Shown here: one piece after another, positions 32,751 to 42,912 of the stretch | Layout of the letters: the number at the start of each line of letters is the position of its first letter | Numbering within the stretch: the first letter of the stretch is position 1 | Source: Hippophae tibetana | Lineage: Eukaryota; Streptophyta; Magnoliopsida; Rosales; Elaeagnaceae | Direction: 5' to 3' | NCBI GenBank assembly: GCA_037013495.1 | Contig: CM072811.1 | Location: 38,827,452 to 38,891,451 of the forward strand | DNA: 64,000 nucleotides | The notes under the pieces: model-generated | Seen by the model: only the letters and a program-made list of their open reading frames with translations | The model's database searches: none | What the model was told of the DNA's origin: nothing | Program-made: the position numbers and the translations under genes

Positions 32751-34043
32751 TGTTAAGTTATATTTGATATTATAATTTACTTATACTTCACTTATATTAT
32801 TTCACGTGACACTATTTTACTTGTACTACACTTCCACTATTTCACTTGTACTACACTTCCACTATTTCACTTGTACTACACTTGTATTATACTTCTATTA
32901 TTTCACTTGTACTACATTTCTACTATTTCACTTATACTACACTTACCCCATGTTTGGTTGGAGGGAATGGAAAGAATCAGAATTGATTCCTCCCATTTTG
33001 TGTGTTTGGTTGGACGGAATGTACGGACGGAATGAAATCGATTACTAAAAGAGAAGGAATCACAGTTCCTTCTCCCCCCTTGGTAATCATAATTTCATTC
33101 CCATCTAAACTTATTTTTTCCAATTTTACCCTCACTTAAAATATAACCTTAAACTCAAATCCCAAATTCCCAAACCCAAAATTCTAAAACCCTAAACCCA
33201 AAATTCCAAAACCCAAAACCCTAAATCCAAATCCTAAAACCCTAAACCCTAAAACCTAAATCCCAAAACCCTAAACCCTAAAACATAAATCCCAAAACCC
33301 TAAACCCTAAACCTTAAAATAGTAAACCCCAAAATCCCTAAACCCTAAACCCTAAACCCTAAAACCTAAATCCCAAAACCCAAAACCTAAAGCCCTAAAA
33401 CATAAATCCCAAAACCCTAAACCCTAAAACATAAATCTTAAAACCCTAAACCCCAAATTCCAAATCCTAAAACCCTAAACCCTAAATCCAAAATCCCAAA
33501 TTCTAAAACCTTAAACCCTTTTTAGAAAAATAATAATTTTAACCCTAAACATTAACCCACAAATATAACCCCAAATCCTAAATCCCTAAACCCTAAACCC
33601 TAAATCCCACATCCCAAACCTCAAAACCCTAAACCTTGTTTAGAAAAATAATAATTTTAATAATATATTTCTTTTTAATTAAGTAATAATTATTTAAAAA
33701 AATAATGATTTCAATAATGTATTTTGTCTAACGAAAAAATAGTAATTAAATGACATTATTTGAACTTTACAACATGTAGGGGTATTAAGGTCATTTACAG
33801 CTTTTTTCATTCCATTCCAATGGCAAACCAAACATTGTAATCCTGATTCTAAGCTTGATTCCAATGGTCAAACCAAAAAACATTATTTCCTTTCCATTCC
33901 ATTCTGATTCCAATTCCATTCCATTCTGATTCCGATTCCGATTCCAATTCCAATTCCATTCCACGAACCAAACGCCACCTTATTATTTCACTTGTACTAC
34001 ACATTAAATCATTCTTTATTCTTATCTCTCTATACTCTTCACA
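32751..34043 (+). repeat. 5' LTR of copy A, with DNA transposon inside and TATA region lost
   Basis: The U3 part carries the 'cttgtactacac' minisatellite. After the inserted transposon the sequence runs 'gtactacacattaaatcattc', whereas the 3' LTR has about 65 extra bases there, including the TATA box and the start of R. The 5' LTR therefore lacks its core promoter. Confidence 0.88.
32946..33979 (-). mobile_element. TTTAGGG-rich DNA transposon (PIF/Harbinger-like, non-autonomous), copy 1
   Basis: It sits in the 5' LTR of copy A flanked by TTA on both sides (32943-32945 and 33980-33982), the target duplication size and sequence typical of PIF/Harbinger. The ends are CCCCATGTTTGGTTGG and, inverted, GGTGGCGTTTGGTTCG, sharing GTTTGGTT. 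Inside each end are sub-repeats of 'ggaatgg' and 'attccgattcc' type. The middle (about 33150-33640) is an irregular array of CCCTAAA-like units, the plant telomere motif in degenerate form. There is no transposase frame. An inverted relative lies at 41274-42360. The superfamily call rests on the target site and ends only. Confidence 0.75.
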
Positions 34044-34307
34044 TGATATCAGCCTTTCATATACCTCTAGAATTTTGCCTCTCTTCATCACAACCAACCT
34101 GGCTCACCCCAGCTTGTTTCACTCTCAACTTGATTCACCCCAACCCGACTTACATCAATCTGGCTCACTTCAACTCAGATCACTCCAACCTGGCTCACCT
34201 CAACTCGGTTCCAAGCTTGTTTTCAACTCTTCTTTTCATTTTTAAGGATATCTCCTTTATACTATTTCTATATATTTGCTTTATATTTCCTCCATTATTT
34301 CGTTAAA
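34044..34307 (+). other. Primer site and leader of copy A
   Basis: TGATATCAGCC at 34044 is a decayed form of the tRNA-Met site seen intact in copy B. The leader has imperfect units of 'ctcacctcaactcgg' and 'ctccaacctgg' type, as in copy B. Confidence 0.75.
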
Positions 34308-37300
34308 ATGAGCTGAAATGATGTCACAAAACCAATATCCACCACCCTTGATGATACTAACTACCTAGCCTGGGCCCAAGCAATGAAAAGTTTCTTGAAA
34401 GGACGCAAGCTATAACGTTTCATAACTGGTGATATCTCTATACCCATCCAAGAAACCACTGAAAACAACTCCTTATCTATTGACCGCCTTGAAGACTAGA
34501 AGAGTAAACATCATCAAATTATTACTTGGTTTCGTAACACCACCTTACCCTCCATCCATGGTGAATTTGGGCATTTTGACACTGCCAAAGAAGTTTGAGA
34601 ATTTCTTGAGGCTCGCTTCACTACAACAGATTTGGCCAACCAATATCAACTTCTAACAACTCTTCATACCAAATGCCAAAGGGCTGATCAAACCATTAAC
34701 CAATTTCTCACTGAAATGCATACTATTTGGGATCAACTCTCTCTCTCTAAACTAACTTGGATGAACAAGATTGATGTTGAGATGTTTGCAACTTACCGTA
34801 ATCACCAATGTCTTGTTATTTTTCTCATGGCTCTCCATGATCGATTTGAACCTATTCAGGCTTCCTTACTCCATCGAAGTCCTTTTCCATCTTTAGATAC
34901 TTGTGTGACTGAGCTTTGATCTGAAGAAACTCGGATGAGGGTTTTCAAAGTTCATCATATAGATTCTATTCTTGCCACCCCCTCTTATTGCCTTAAAAGA
35001 TGTTCTAAAGAGGGCTTCAAACATCAAGGTTGTACCTACTGTCACAACCCCAATCATGATCTTCTTACATGTCCTATTCAGGTATGTATATATTGTCACA
35101 AGAAAGGTCTAGGACACTTTCACAGAGATTGCTTTCAGAATCCCTCTCAACATGATTCAGGTAAAAATAGTAACTCATCTATCACTACTGCTATTTCTGA
35201 GGATAATCATGACAAATTTACCTTTTCTACTCAAGAACTTGAAGGTCTTCTTAAACATGTTCTCTCACAATCTAGTAATCCTCCTTCTACTGCCTTGTCT
35301 CTCACATCAGGTAAATATTTATGGTATTTTGATTCTTCTTGTTTTAACCATATGACTCATGATACTCACATCTTCTCTACGACACAATCTTCCATCTCCA
35401 AACCTTTAATTCAAACTGCCAATGGTTCACATATGCATGTTAATGTTGTAGGATAAGTTTCCACATCTTCTATATCACTTTCTGACACCTTTCATATTCC
35501 CAACCTTACTCTAAATCTTATCTCTGTTGGTCAATTATGTGAACTTGGTCTTACTATTACTTTTTCCTCTTCTGGTTGTCATGTTCAGGATCCACAGACA
35601 GGACAAATCCTTGGGATAGGCCGTAAGGTTGGACGATTATTTGAACTTATCAACCTTCATCTACCCAATTCTTCTCATACTTTAGTTGTTGCTTCTACTA
35701 CTCCTATCAACCTATGGCATTCTCGTCTAGGCTATACATCTATAGGATGTCTTCATCCCTTAGCATCTTTTGGTAAATTAAGATATGTTTCTATTTCTAA
35801 TAATGTAAATTGTTTTCCTTGTCAATTGAGAAAACAACATGCTTTATGTTTTAATAAAAGTGATTCTACTTTTGTCTCCCCTTTTGACATAATTCATTCT
35901 GATGTTTGGGATCCATCCCCATATCCTACTATGGAGGGATGTGTTTACTTTGTCATTTTTATCGATGATTATTCAAGATTCACATAGATCTAAATTACCC
36001 AAAATTTATTATGATTTTTCCCAAATGGTTAAAACCCAATTTTCTCAAAATATCAAAGTACTTAGAGCTGATAATGCTATGAAATATAAAGAAACATTTT
36101 TTTAAAATTTTCTTTGACGAAATGAGACTATTTCTCAATATTCTTGTCCTATCACATCTCAACAAAATGGAAGAGTTGAGCGAAAACACAGACATATTCT
36201 TAATACTGTTTGCACTCTCCTCATTTCTAGTTCTTGTCTTGAACGCTTTTGGGGTGAAGCAGCTCTTACGGCTATTTATACCATCAATCGTGTTCCCATG
36301 CCAATTATTCATAATCAATCCGCTTATGAGCGTCTCTATAGTACTTCTCCATCTTATGAACTGCTCAAAGTATTTGGTTGTGCCTGTTTTGTTCTTCTTC
36401 ACCCTCATAAACGCAATAAATTGGAATCTCGTGCTCGTCTTTGTTTTTTCTTAGGGTATGGAATAGAACACAAAGGTTATCGTTGTTGGGACCCTATCTC
36501 TAAACGATTGCGCATCTCTCTTCATGTCATTTTTGGGAACATAAAATGTTTTCCTCTATTTCCTCATTTCATGTCTCATCTTTTACCTCACTATCATTTT
36601 TTAATGACCCAACTATTGATTTATTTCCTCCTGACATTGCTCCATTACCCTCACCATCGTCTACTACGGCTTTTCTTGATGCGTCTACTCCTTCTACTGA
36701 TCTTACCATGACAACATCTTCTGAAGACCAACTACCTAATTGTCGAGAGTTATCACTTCGTCGTTCTACTCGTGTAAGTAGTCTTCCTTTTCATCTTTAA
36801 GATTACCAATGTTTCTCTACTATTTTGTCTCATCATGAACCCCAAAACTATAAAGAAGCTAGTTCTAACTCTCATTGGCAACAAGTTATGAAAGATGAAT
36901 TACAGGCATTAACAAAAGCATATACATGGGATCTTGTTGATCTTCCATCTAATAAATCTCTGATTGGTTGTAAGTGGATTTTCAAAATCAAAACTCATTC
37001 AGATGGGTCTGTGGAACGATATAAAGCTCGTTTGGTTGCAAAGGGTTTTACACAATAATATGGAATCGACTATGAAGAAACTTTTGCACCTATAGCTCAC
37101 CTCACCTCTGTTTGAAGTATCATTGTTGTTGTTGCTGCCCGAAATTGGAACATGTTTCAAATGGATGTCAAAAATGCTTTTCTTAATGAAGACATAACCG
37201 AGGAAGTTTATATGAAACCTTCTCCTGGATACACTCATTCACGTCATCAAGTATGCAGACTTCGGCGTGCTCTCTATGGCCTCAAACAAGCTCCTCGGGC

Positions 37301-38364
37301 TTGGTTTTCCAAATTCAGCTCTACACTTACTGAATTTGGTTTCACTTCCAGTTCTTATGACTCCGATCTCTTTATTCGAAAGACTCCCACTGGTGTAACA
37401 CTTCTACTCCTTTATGTAGATGATATGATCATAACAGGGAATAATTCTAATGGAATTATTGATCTCAAGCAGTTTCTATTCCATCAATTTGAAATGAAAG
37501 ACCTTGGTCATCTCCACTACTTCTTAGGCCTAGAAATCTCATCTGATTCTCAAGGATATTATCTATCTCAAGCAAAGTACTCTTCCAATATTCTTAATCG
37601 GGCTGGCTTTACTGATTGCAAAATTGCATCAACACCTCTAGAAACCAATGTCAAACTTACTCTATTAGATGGTACTATTCTCTTAGATGCCATATTATAT
37701 AGACAACTAGTAGGCAGTCTTGTTTATCTCACAGTCACTCGTCCTAACATTGCCTATGCTATTCATCTAGTTATTCAATTCATGTTTGCTCTACGGTCTA
37801 TCCATTATACTGTGGTTCTTCACATTCTCCGCTACATCAAAGGCACTATGTTTCACTGTCTCTACTTCTCCAACAAGTCTAATCTTCTTCTTTCTGCCTA
37901 CTTTGATGCTGATTGGGTAGGTAACCCAACTGATTGTCGCTCTACCATTGATATTGTTTCTTTCTTGGAAACTCTATCATATATTGGCAAAGTAAGAAAC
38001 AATCCCTCACTTCTTGATCGAGCACTGAGCTGAATATCATGCTCTTGCTGACACCACTCAAGAACTTTTTTGGCTCCATTGGTTACTTGCTGATATAAGT
38101 GTTCTCTAAACAACTACAAATATCCTATATTGTGACAATCAAAGTGCTATTCAGATTTCTCATAATAATGTATCTCATGAACGAACAAAACATATCGAGA
38201 TTGATTGTCATTTTTTTCGTCAACATGTTCTTCAAGACATTGTTTGTCTCAAATCAATATCCTCTATAGATCAAACATCTGACATCTTCACCAAATCTCA
38301 TCTACCAGGCAGATTTCAAGAATTAGTTTCCAAACTTAAGTTGATTGTTTCTCTTCCTCCTTGA
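34308..38364 (+). pseudogene. Copy A gag-pol, many stop codons
   Basis: The ATG at 34308 is followed at once by TGA where copy B has CGA. Recognisable parts: Gag (TNYLAWAQAMKSFLKGRKL, then TAA or TAG at Trp codons), two zinc knuckles near 35035-35140 (CTYCHNPNHDLLTC and CIYCHKKGLGHFHRDC), and protease FDSSCFNHM (about 35330). The pre-integrase segment LWHSRLGYT, integrase (HSDVW, RADNAMKY, GRVERK) and an open RT/RNase H frame follow at 37152-38033 (MDVKNAFLNE, YVDDMIITGN, FDADWVGNPTD). The end is [11 protein letters not shown] and DIFTKSHLP. Most stops are at codons that are Trp, Arg or Gln in the relatives. Confidence 0.9.
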
Positions 38365-38377
38365 GTTTGAGGGGGGA

Positions 38378-38715
38378 TGTTAAGTTATATTTGATATTAT
38401 AATTTACTTATACTTTACTTGTACTACACTTGTATTATTTCACTTGTACTACACTTGTATTATTTCACTTGTACTACACTTGTATTATTTCACTTGTACT
38501 ACACTTGTATTATTTCACTTGTACTACACTTGTATTATTTCACTTGTACTACACTTTTACTATTTCACTTGTACTATTTCACTTGTACTACACTTACTAT
38601 TTCACTTGTACTACACTTGTTACAACCCTATAAATAGGGTTCTTTATGTACATTCTAAAACATACCAATACAACATCAAATCATTCTTTCTTCTTATCTC
38701 TCTATACTCTTCACA
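38378..38715 (+). repeat. 3' LTR of copy A with 25-bp minisatellite
   Basis: The LTR is 338 bp. The U3 region (about 38414-38618) carries eight copies of 'acttgtactacac' in a 25-bp period ('ttgtattatttcacttgtactacac'), the last ones irregular. A TATA box (TATAAATA, about 38629) follows. It is preceded by the polypurine tract TTTGAGGGGGGA (38366-38377). Open frames across this array are artefacts of a repeat unit without stops. Confidence 0.92.
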
Positions 38716-38939
38716 TGGTTCATTTGGGAAAGCATTGTATCTAAATTGATTTAACTATATGACAATGTATATGATGGATAAAATTCACCAAGTTGGTGAT
38801 TAAGGTTGCTAAACTTTATGCATATATAATGCAGAATTTATATGGAAACAAAACTCCTTCACTTTAACAAATTGATATTGCTGAAAAAATATAATTATGC
38901 ATGAAACGAAATATGATTAATGCAATATTATTGAGTTCA

Positions 38940-39890
38940 AGATTATCGTAAAATTTGTGGGGAAGACATTATGTCGAGTAGTTATCTTCTAAATAAGATA
39001 CCAAAAGAAGGAAAACACTATTTCTGTTAATTATCTTTTAAATAAGATACCCAAGAGAAAGAAGATAAGATCCAGTATGAATTATGGAAAGGAAGATAGT
39101 ATTCATACAAATTCTTAAGAATGTGAGTGTGTCTGCTATAGAATCTCTTGAAGGATCTTACATGAGAGTGGTCATTAAGAGTATAAATTGTCTATCATAC
39201 AAAATCGTTAATGAGAACTAGTGGAACTTCCTCCGTAAAGTTAAGCACTAGAGGCCATATTAATTTTCAAGAGGAAATTGAAATTGGATTATCAAATTAA
39301 AAAAAATGCAAGGTCATATCTTTACTAAAAGGTTACAAGAAAGAAAAAGGCCTTGGACTATATTCTCATGGGAAGAGAATAAATTCCATTAGGATGGTAC
39401 TTGTAATTGCAACATTGTAAAATTTTGAAGTACGTACACTAAATGTGATAATAGCTTTCTTGAATGGAGATTTGAAAAAATAAATCTATGAAAAATTATC
39501 AAGAGATTTTCCGCCCAAGAGATATGTAAGTTAGTAAAGAAAATGAATGGTTATTCCAATTCTTGGAAGATATTATACGAATTGATAATTGATAAGAGTT
39601 TGCATTTGTGCCTGTCCATTGCGGCTGCCAGTTTTGTAATTGGATGATAAGTATAATGATAAATATGGACATATATGTTAATGACATAATACTATTAGAA
39701 ATACTACTATAAGATGAAGTTATATCTTTTGATTATATGAAGTCAAAGAATAACATTATAGATCTATTAACCAAATAATTGAATAAAAATTTAGTTGGGA
39801 AATCATGAAGGGAAATGTGACTAAAATCCTTGAAAGGAAAATGTTGATACCGTAGAAATCCAACCTAATTGACTAGAGATCTCAAGATCT
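38940..39890 (+). pseudogene. Decayed copia pol fragment (integrase end, RT, RNase H end)
   Basis: The plus strand in shifting frames reads SSYLLNKIPKEGK and YELWKGR near 38970-39090 (integrase C-terminal region), AFLNGDLKK near 39455 (RT), and DYMKSKNNIIDLLTK near 39735 (RNase H end). Large parts of RT and RNase H are missing or unreadable. It is not part of copy A, whose LTR and target site end at 38720. Confidence 0.6.
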
Positions 39891-40452
39891 AGATTCATAG
39901 AAACAATCTAGCTGTATCAGACTTAAGTATATCAATGCACGAGTCTACCCTCATATCTATTCCTATGATAAAATAGTGATGCCCATATGCAAAAGCTTAA
40001 ACTATGTTTTTAATAATTCTTATATTAAGAAAATTCGAGCAGAGCAATGTAAGTTACTCTTCACAAATTACTCATATAAATAAGATATTACCTATGTGAG
40101 AGAGAAGTGGGGATGCTTTGAAGGAGAATTGTAATAGGTTTAACTTTTTAGAACACTTACATAACCATGCATATGTTCATGACAAAAACGAACATAATAA
40201 TGAGAATTGAATTTTTTCATGAAAGATTCATGTATGAGGCATGCCGTCACTTATAGAAACAATAGAACAATTCAAGAACATCGCATCTATTGGTAAGTCA
40301 GTATGATAAATATAGTTTCAAAAGTAAATGTTCTAAAGGTAACACCTACATATTCTATGTAGGTTTTAAATCGTTAAACTCTATTATCGTGTCAAAATTT
40401 ATTTGAATCATTACTTTTAGAAACTACGTCAATTTTCATCCATACAATAAAT
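39891..40452. other. Non-coding spacer between pol fragment and LTR-like piece
   Basis: I see no frame or domain. It is possibly the untranslated tail of the decayed copia element. Confidence 0.4.
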
Positions 40453-40690
40453 TGTTGAAAAATTTGATACATCTTCCATAGTGGTATGTCATTTTGAGTG
40501 ATGCTTACTTGATTTAAGTAAGAATCTTAATTGATTTAGGTAAAACTAAGCAAGGGCTATAAAATCATATATTATATGATAAAAATAATATTGGATTGAT
40601 AAGAAATTGAGTCTCAATTATTGATAAAAAATATTATTGGTTGAGGTTGTGGTTGTGAATTTGTATATTATTAAAGTGTTTTTTTGACGA
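40453..40690 (+). repeat. LTR-like fragment, homologous to 23490-23720
   Basis: It begins TGTTGAAAAATTTG and shares ordered words with 23490-23720 ('gtatgtcatttt', 'gggctat', 'aatattggattga', 'gagtctcaa'). Its place downstream of the copia pol fragment at 38940-39890 suggests it is that element's decayed 3' LTR. Confidence 0.5.
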
Positions 40691-41273
40691 GGTTGCGAGC
40701 ACCCAATTTAGGAAAGTAACATAAAAAACATTAATTAATCAACTGTGTTAATTACAATCATAGCTAAAATGATGATGATGATACTGCATAAAAAAATATG
40801 GCAAGCAAATGATTACTAACTAGCTAGGATTAGTAGTATATCATCATTCTAATTAATTAAAAACCTAATTAGTTGTCTATAATTAATCCTTCTTTTAACT
40901 GTATATGCTTATACAGCTATACTTTATGTACACATATGATCAAAATCTGTATGCCCCTCACATGGATATCTAAGTGGTGGGACATTACCTTTTTACATTG
41001 TGTTATTGTGCATAGAAAGAGATACGTACCCAAGTTGGTTTAACGATTTTGTGATGAACCCTCGTGGACGATATCTAATGGTCAACGTTGGTTTAAAAAA
41101 TACATAGGATCACGTTTTAAAGTTCTCTATCCCTCTTTTTATTTTTTATTTTTATTTTTGTTACAAGTAATTATAGATTTTTATAGCTTCATTTTTCTTT
41201 TTAATAATAATTTGTTTGTGGCTTCATTGTTTGACTCAATATTCTCAATTTTTTTTATTTTATATTTCATTAA
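40691..41273. other. AT-rich spacer, nothing recognised
   Basis: Low-complexity AT-rich DNA with no gene. It ends in TTAA, at which the second TTTAGGG-rich transposon begins. Confidence 0.5.
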
Positions 41274-42360
41274 GGTGGCGTTTGGTTCGTGGAATGTAAT
41301 CGGAATCGGAATCGGAATCGGAATCGGAATAGAATGAAATGGAAAGTAAACAATTTTGTTTGGTTTGACACTGGAATCAAGCTCAGAATCAGGATTATAG
41401 TGTTTGGTTTGCCACTGGAATGGAATGAAAAAAGCTGTAAATGACCTTAATACCCCTACATGCGGTAAAGTTCAAATAATGTCATTTAATTATTATTTTT
41501 TCGTCAGACAAAATACATTATTGAAATCATTATTTTTCTAAATAAGTATTACTTAATTAAAAAGAAATATATTATTAAAATTATTATTTTTCTAAATAGG
41601 GTTTAGGGTTTTGAGGTTTAGGATGTGTGATTTAGGGTTTAGGGATTTAGGATTTGGGTTATATTTGTAGGTTAAGGTTTAGGGTTAAAATTATTATTTT
41701 TTTAAAAATAGTTTAGGGTTTTAGAATTTTGGATTTAGGGTTTAGGGTTTTAGGGTTTTAAGGTTTAAGGTTTAGGGTTTATGGTTTTAGGATTTGGAAT
41801 TTAGGGTTTAGGGTTTTGAGATTTATGTTTTAGGGTTTTGGGTTTTGGGATTTATGTTTTAAGGTTTAGGGTTTAGGGTTTAGAGATTTGGAGATTTGGG
41901 GTTTAGGGTTTTAGGGTTTAAGGTTTAGGGTTTAGGGATTTGGGGTTTAGGGTTTTAGGATTTGGAATTTGGGGTTTAGGGTTTAGGGTTTAGGGTTTTT
42001 GGATTTATGTTTTAGGGTTTTGGGTTTTGGGATTTATGTTTTAAGGTTTAGGGTTTTAGGGTTTAGGGTTTAGGGGTTTGGGGTTTAGGATTTAGGGTTT
42101 AGGGATTTGGGATTTATGTTTTAGGGTTTTGGGATTTATGTTTTAAGGTTTAGGGTTTTAGGGTTTAGGGTTTAGGGATTTGTGGTTTAGGGTTTTAGGA
42201 TTTTAAGATTTGGATTTAGGGTTTTGAAATTTTGGATTTAGGGTTTTGGGTTTTGGAATTTTGGGTTTGAGAATTTTGGATTTAGGGTTTTGAAATTTTG
42301 GGTTTAGGGTTTAGGGTTTTGGAATTTTGGGGTTTGAGAATTTTGGATTTAGGGTTTTTT
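41274..42360 (+). mobile_element. TTTAGGG-rich DNA transposon, copy 2, truncated at its right end
   Basis: It starts GGTGGCGTTTGGTTCGTGGAAT after TAA, like the right end of copy 1 read in reverse. It then follows the reverse complement of copy 1 closely: 'atcggaatcgg' sub-repeats, 'gtttggtttgccactgg', 'gctgtaaatgaccttaatacc', then an irregular TTTAGGG array from about 41600 to 42355. The opposite terminal inverted repeat is absent; the array stops at a T-run (42354-42363) where copia leader sequence begins. Confidence 0.75.
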
Positions 42361-42912
42361 TTTTCAAAACCAATTCTGATTCACAAAATAATTTCAATTT
42401 CATCCCATCATATTATTCAGAAAAATCCGAGCAAACTGCAATTAAAATAAAGCCAAAATACCTCTCCATGCGCTCACACGCGCCTTGTTTAAACTCGTCG
42501 GCGTTCCATGTGCCTTGCCGGAGACACACGCTCCAACACACGCCAACTGCTGAAGAAGACGACTCCAACGACAAGTCGCTCGCTCGCCCGCTAAAACAAA
42601 CGACACGTCGTTCGCTCGGCGCTGAAACAAACGACCCGTCGTTCACCCGGTTTGGTTCTCGGTCCGGTCCGGTCTGGTTCGGTCTTCATCCGGTTCAGTG
42701 CTTCACCGTTGCAGCCGCCGTTCCAGCCACTCTAGACGCCGGTTCACCCACTTTCTGACCGGTTCTGTGGCTGAAATTTCCAGTTCTGTAATCCTTGACT
42801 CATTTTCTATAAGATAAAGCATATTTCAGTCCATTATTTATTTCATAAATAGTCATTATTGTCTAAAACACACTTAAACCTATCCCGTTTTTTCAGATTT
42901 ATTCAACCAAAA
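42361..42912 (+). other. GC-rich leader of the truncated copia element
   Basis: From about 42450 to 42770 the DNA is GC-rich with 'cgtcgttc' and 'ggtccggt' words, as in the leader of the intact copia element at 18166. No LTR or tRNA-Met site is found upstream, so the 5' end of this element has been lost at the junction with the TTTAGGG array. Confidence 0.6.

Larger units (their letters stand above)
32751..38715 (+). mobile_element. Ty1/copia element, copy A (inactivated)
   Basis: LTRs begin TGTTAAGTTATATTTGATAT at 32751 and 38378 and end CTCTTCACA at 34043 and 38715. The flanks share a perfect 5-bp duplication TGGTT (32746-32750 and 38716-38720), proving a single insertion. A 1034-bp DNA transposon sits in the 5' LTR. 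The gag-pol is full-length in layout but riddled with stops. It belongs to the same family as copy B at 62113 and is related to the intact element at 17947. Confidence 0.92.

Noticed and set aside
33150..33640. Telomere or chromosome end
   Set aside because: The CCCTAAA units are irregular, lie inside a transposon with target duplication, and a second inverted copy exists at 41.6-42.4 kb. A true telomere would be regular and terminal.
38419..38749. Overlapping hydrophobic frames rich in Leu, Tyr and Thr
   Set aside because: They are translations of the LTR minisatellite in three frames; the periodicity explains the lack of stops.
42413..42646. Minus-strand frames in the GC-rich block at 42.4-42.7 kb
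   Set aside because: The block sits where a copia leader is expected and resembles the GC-rich leader of the intact element; the frames have no domain.
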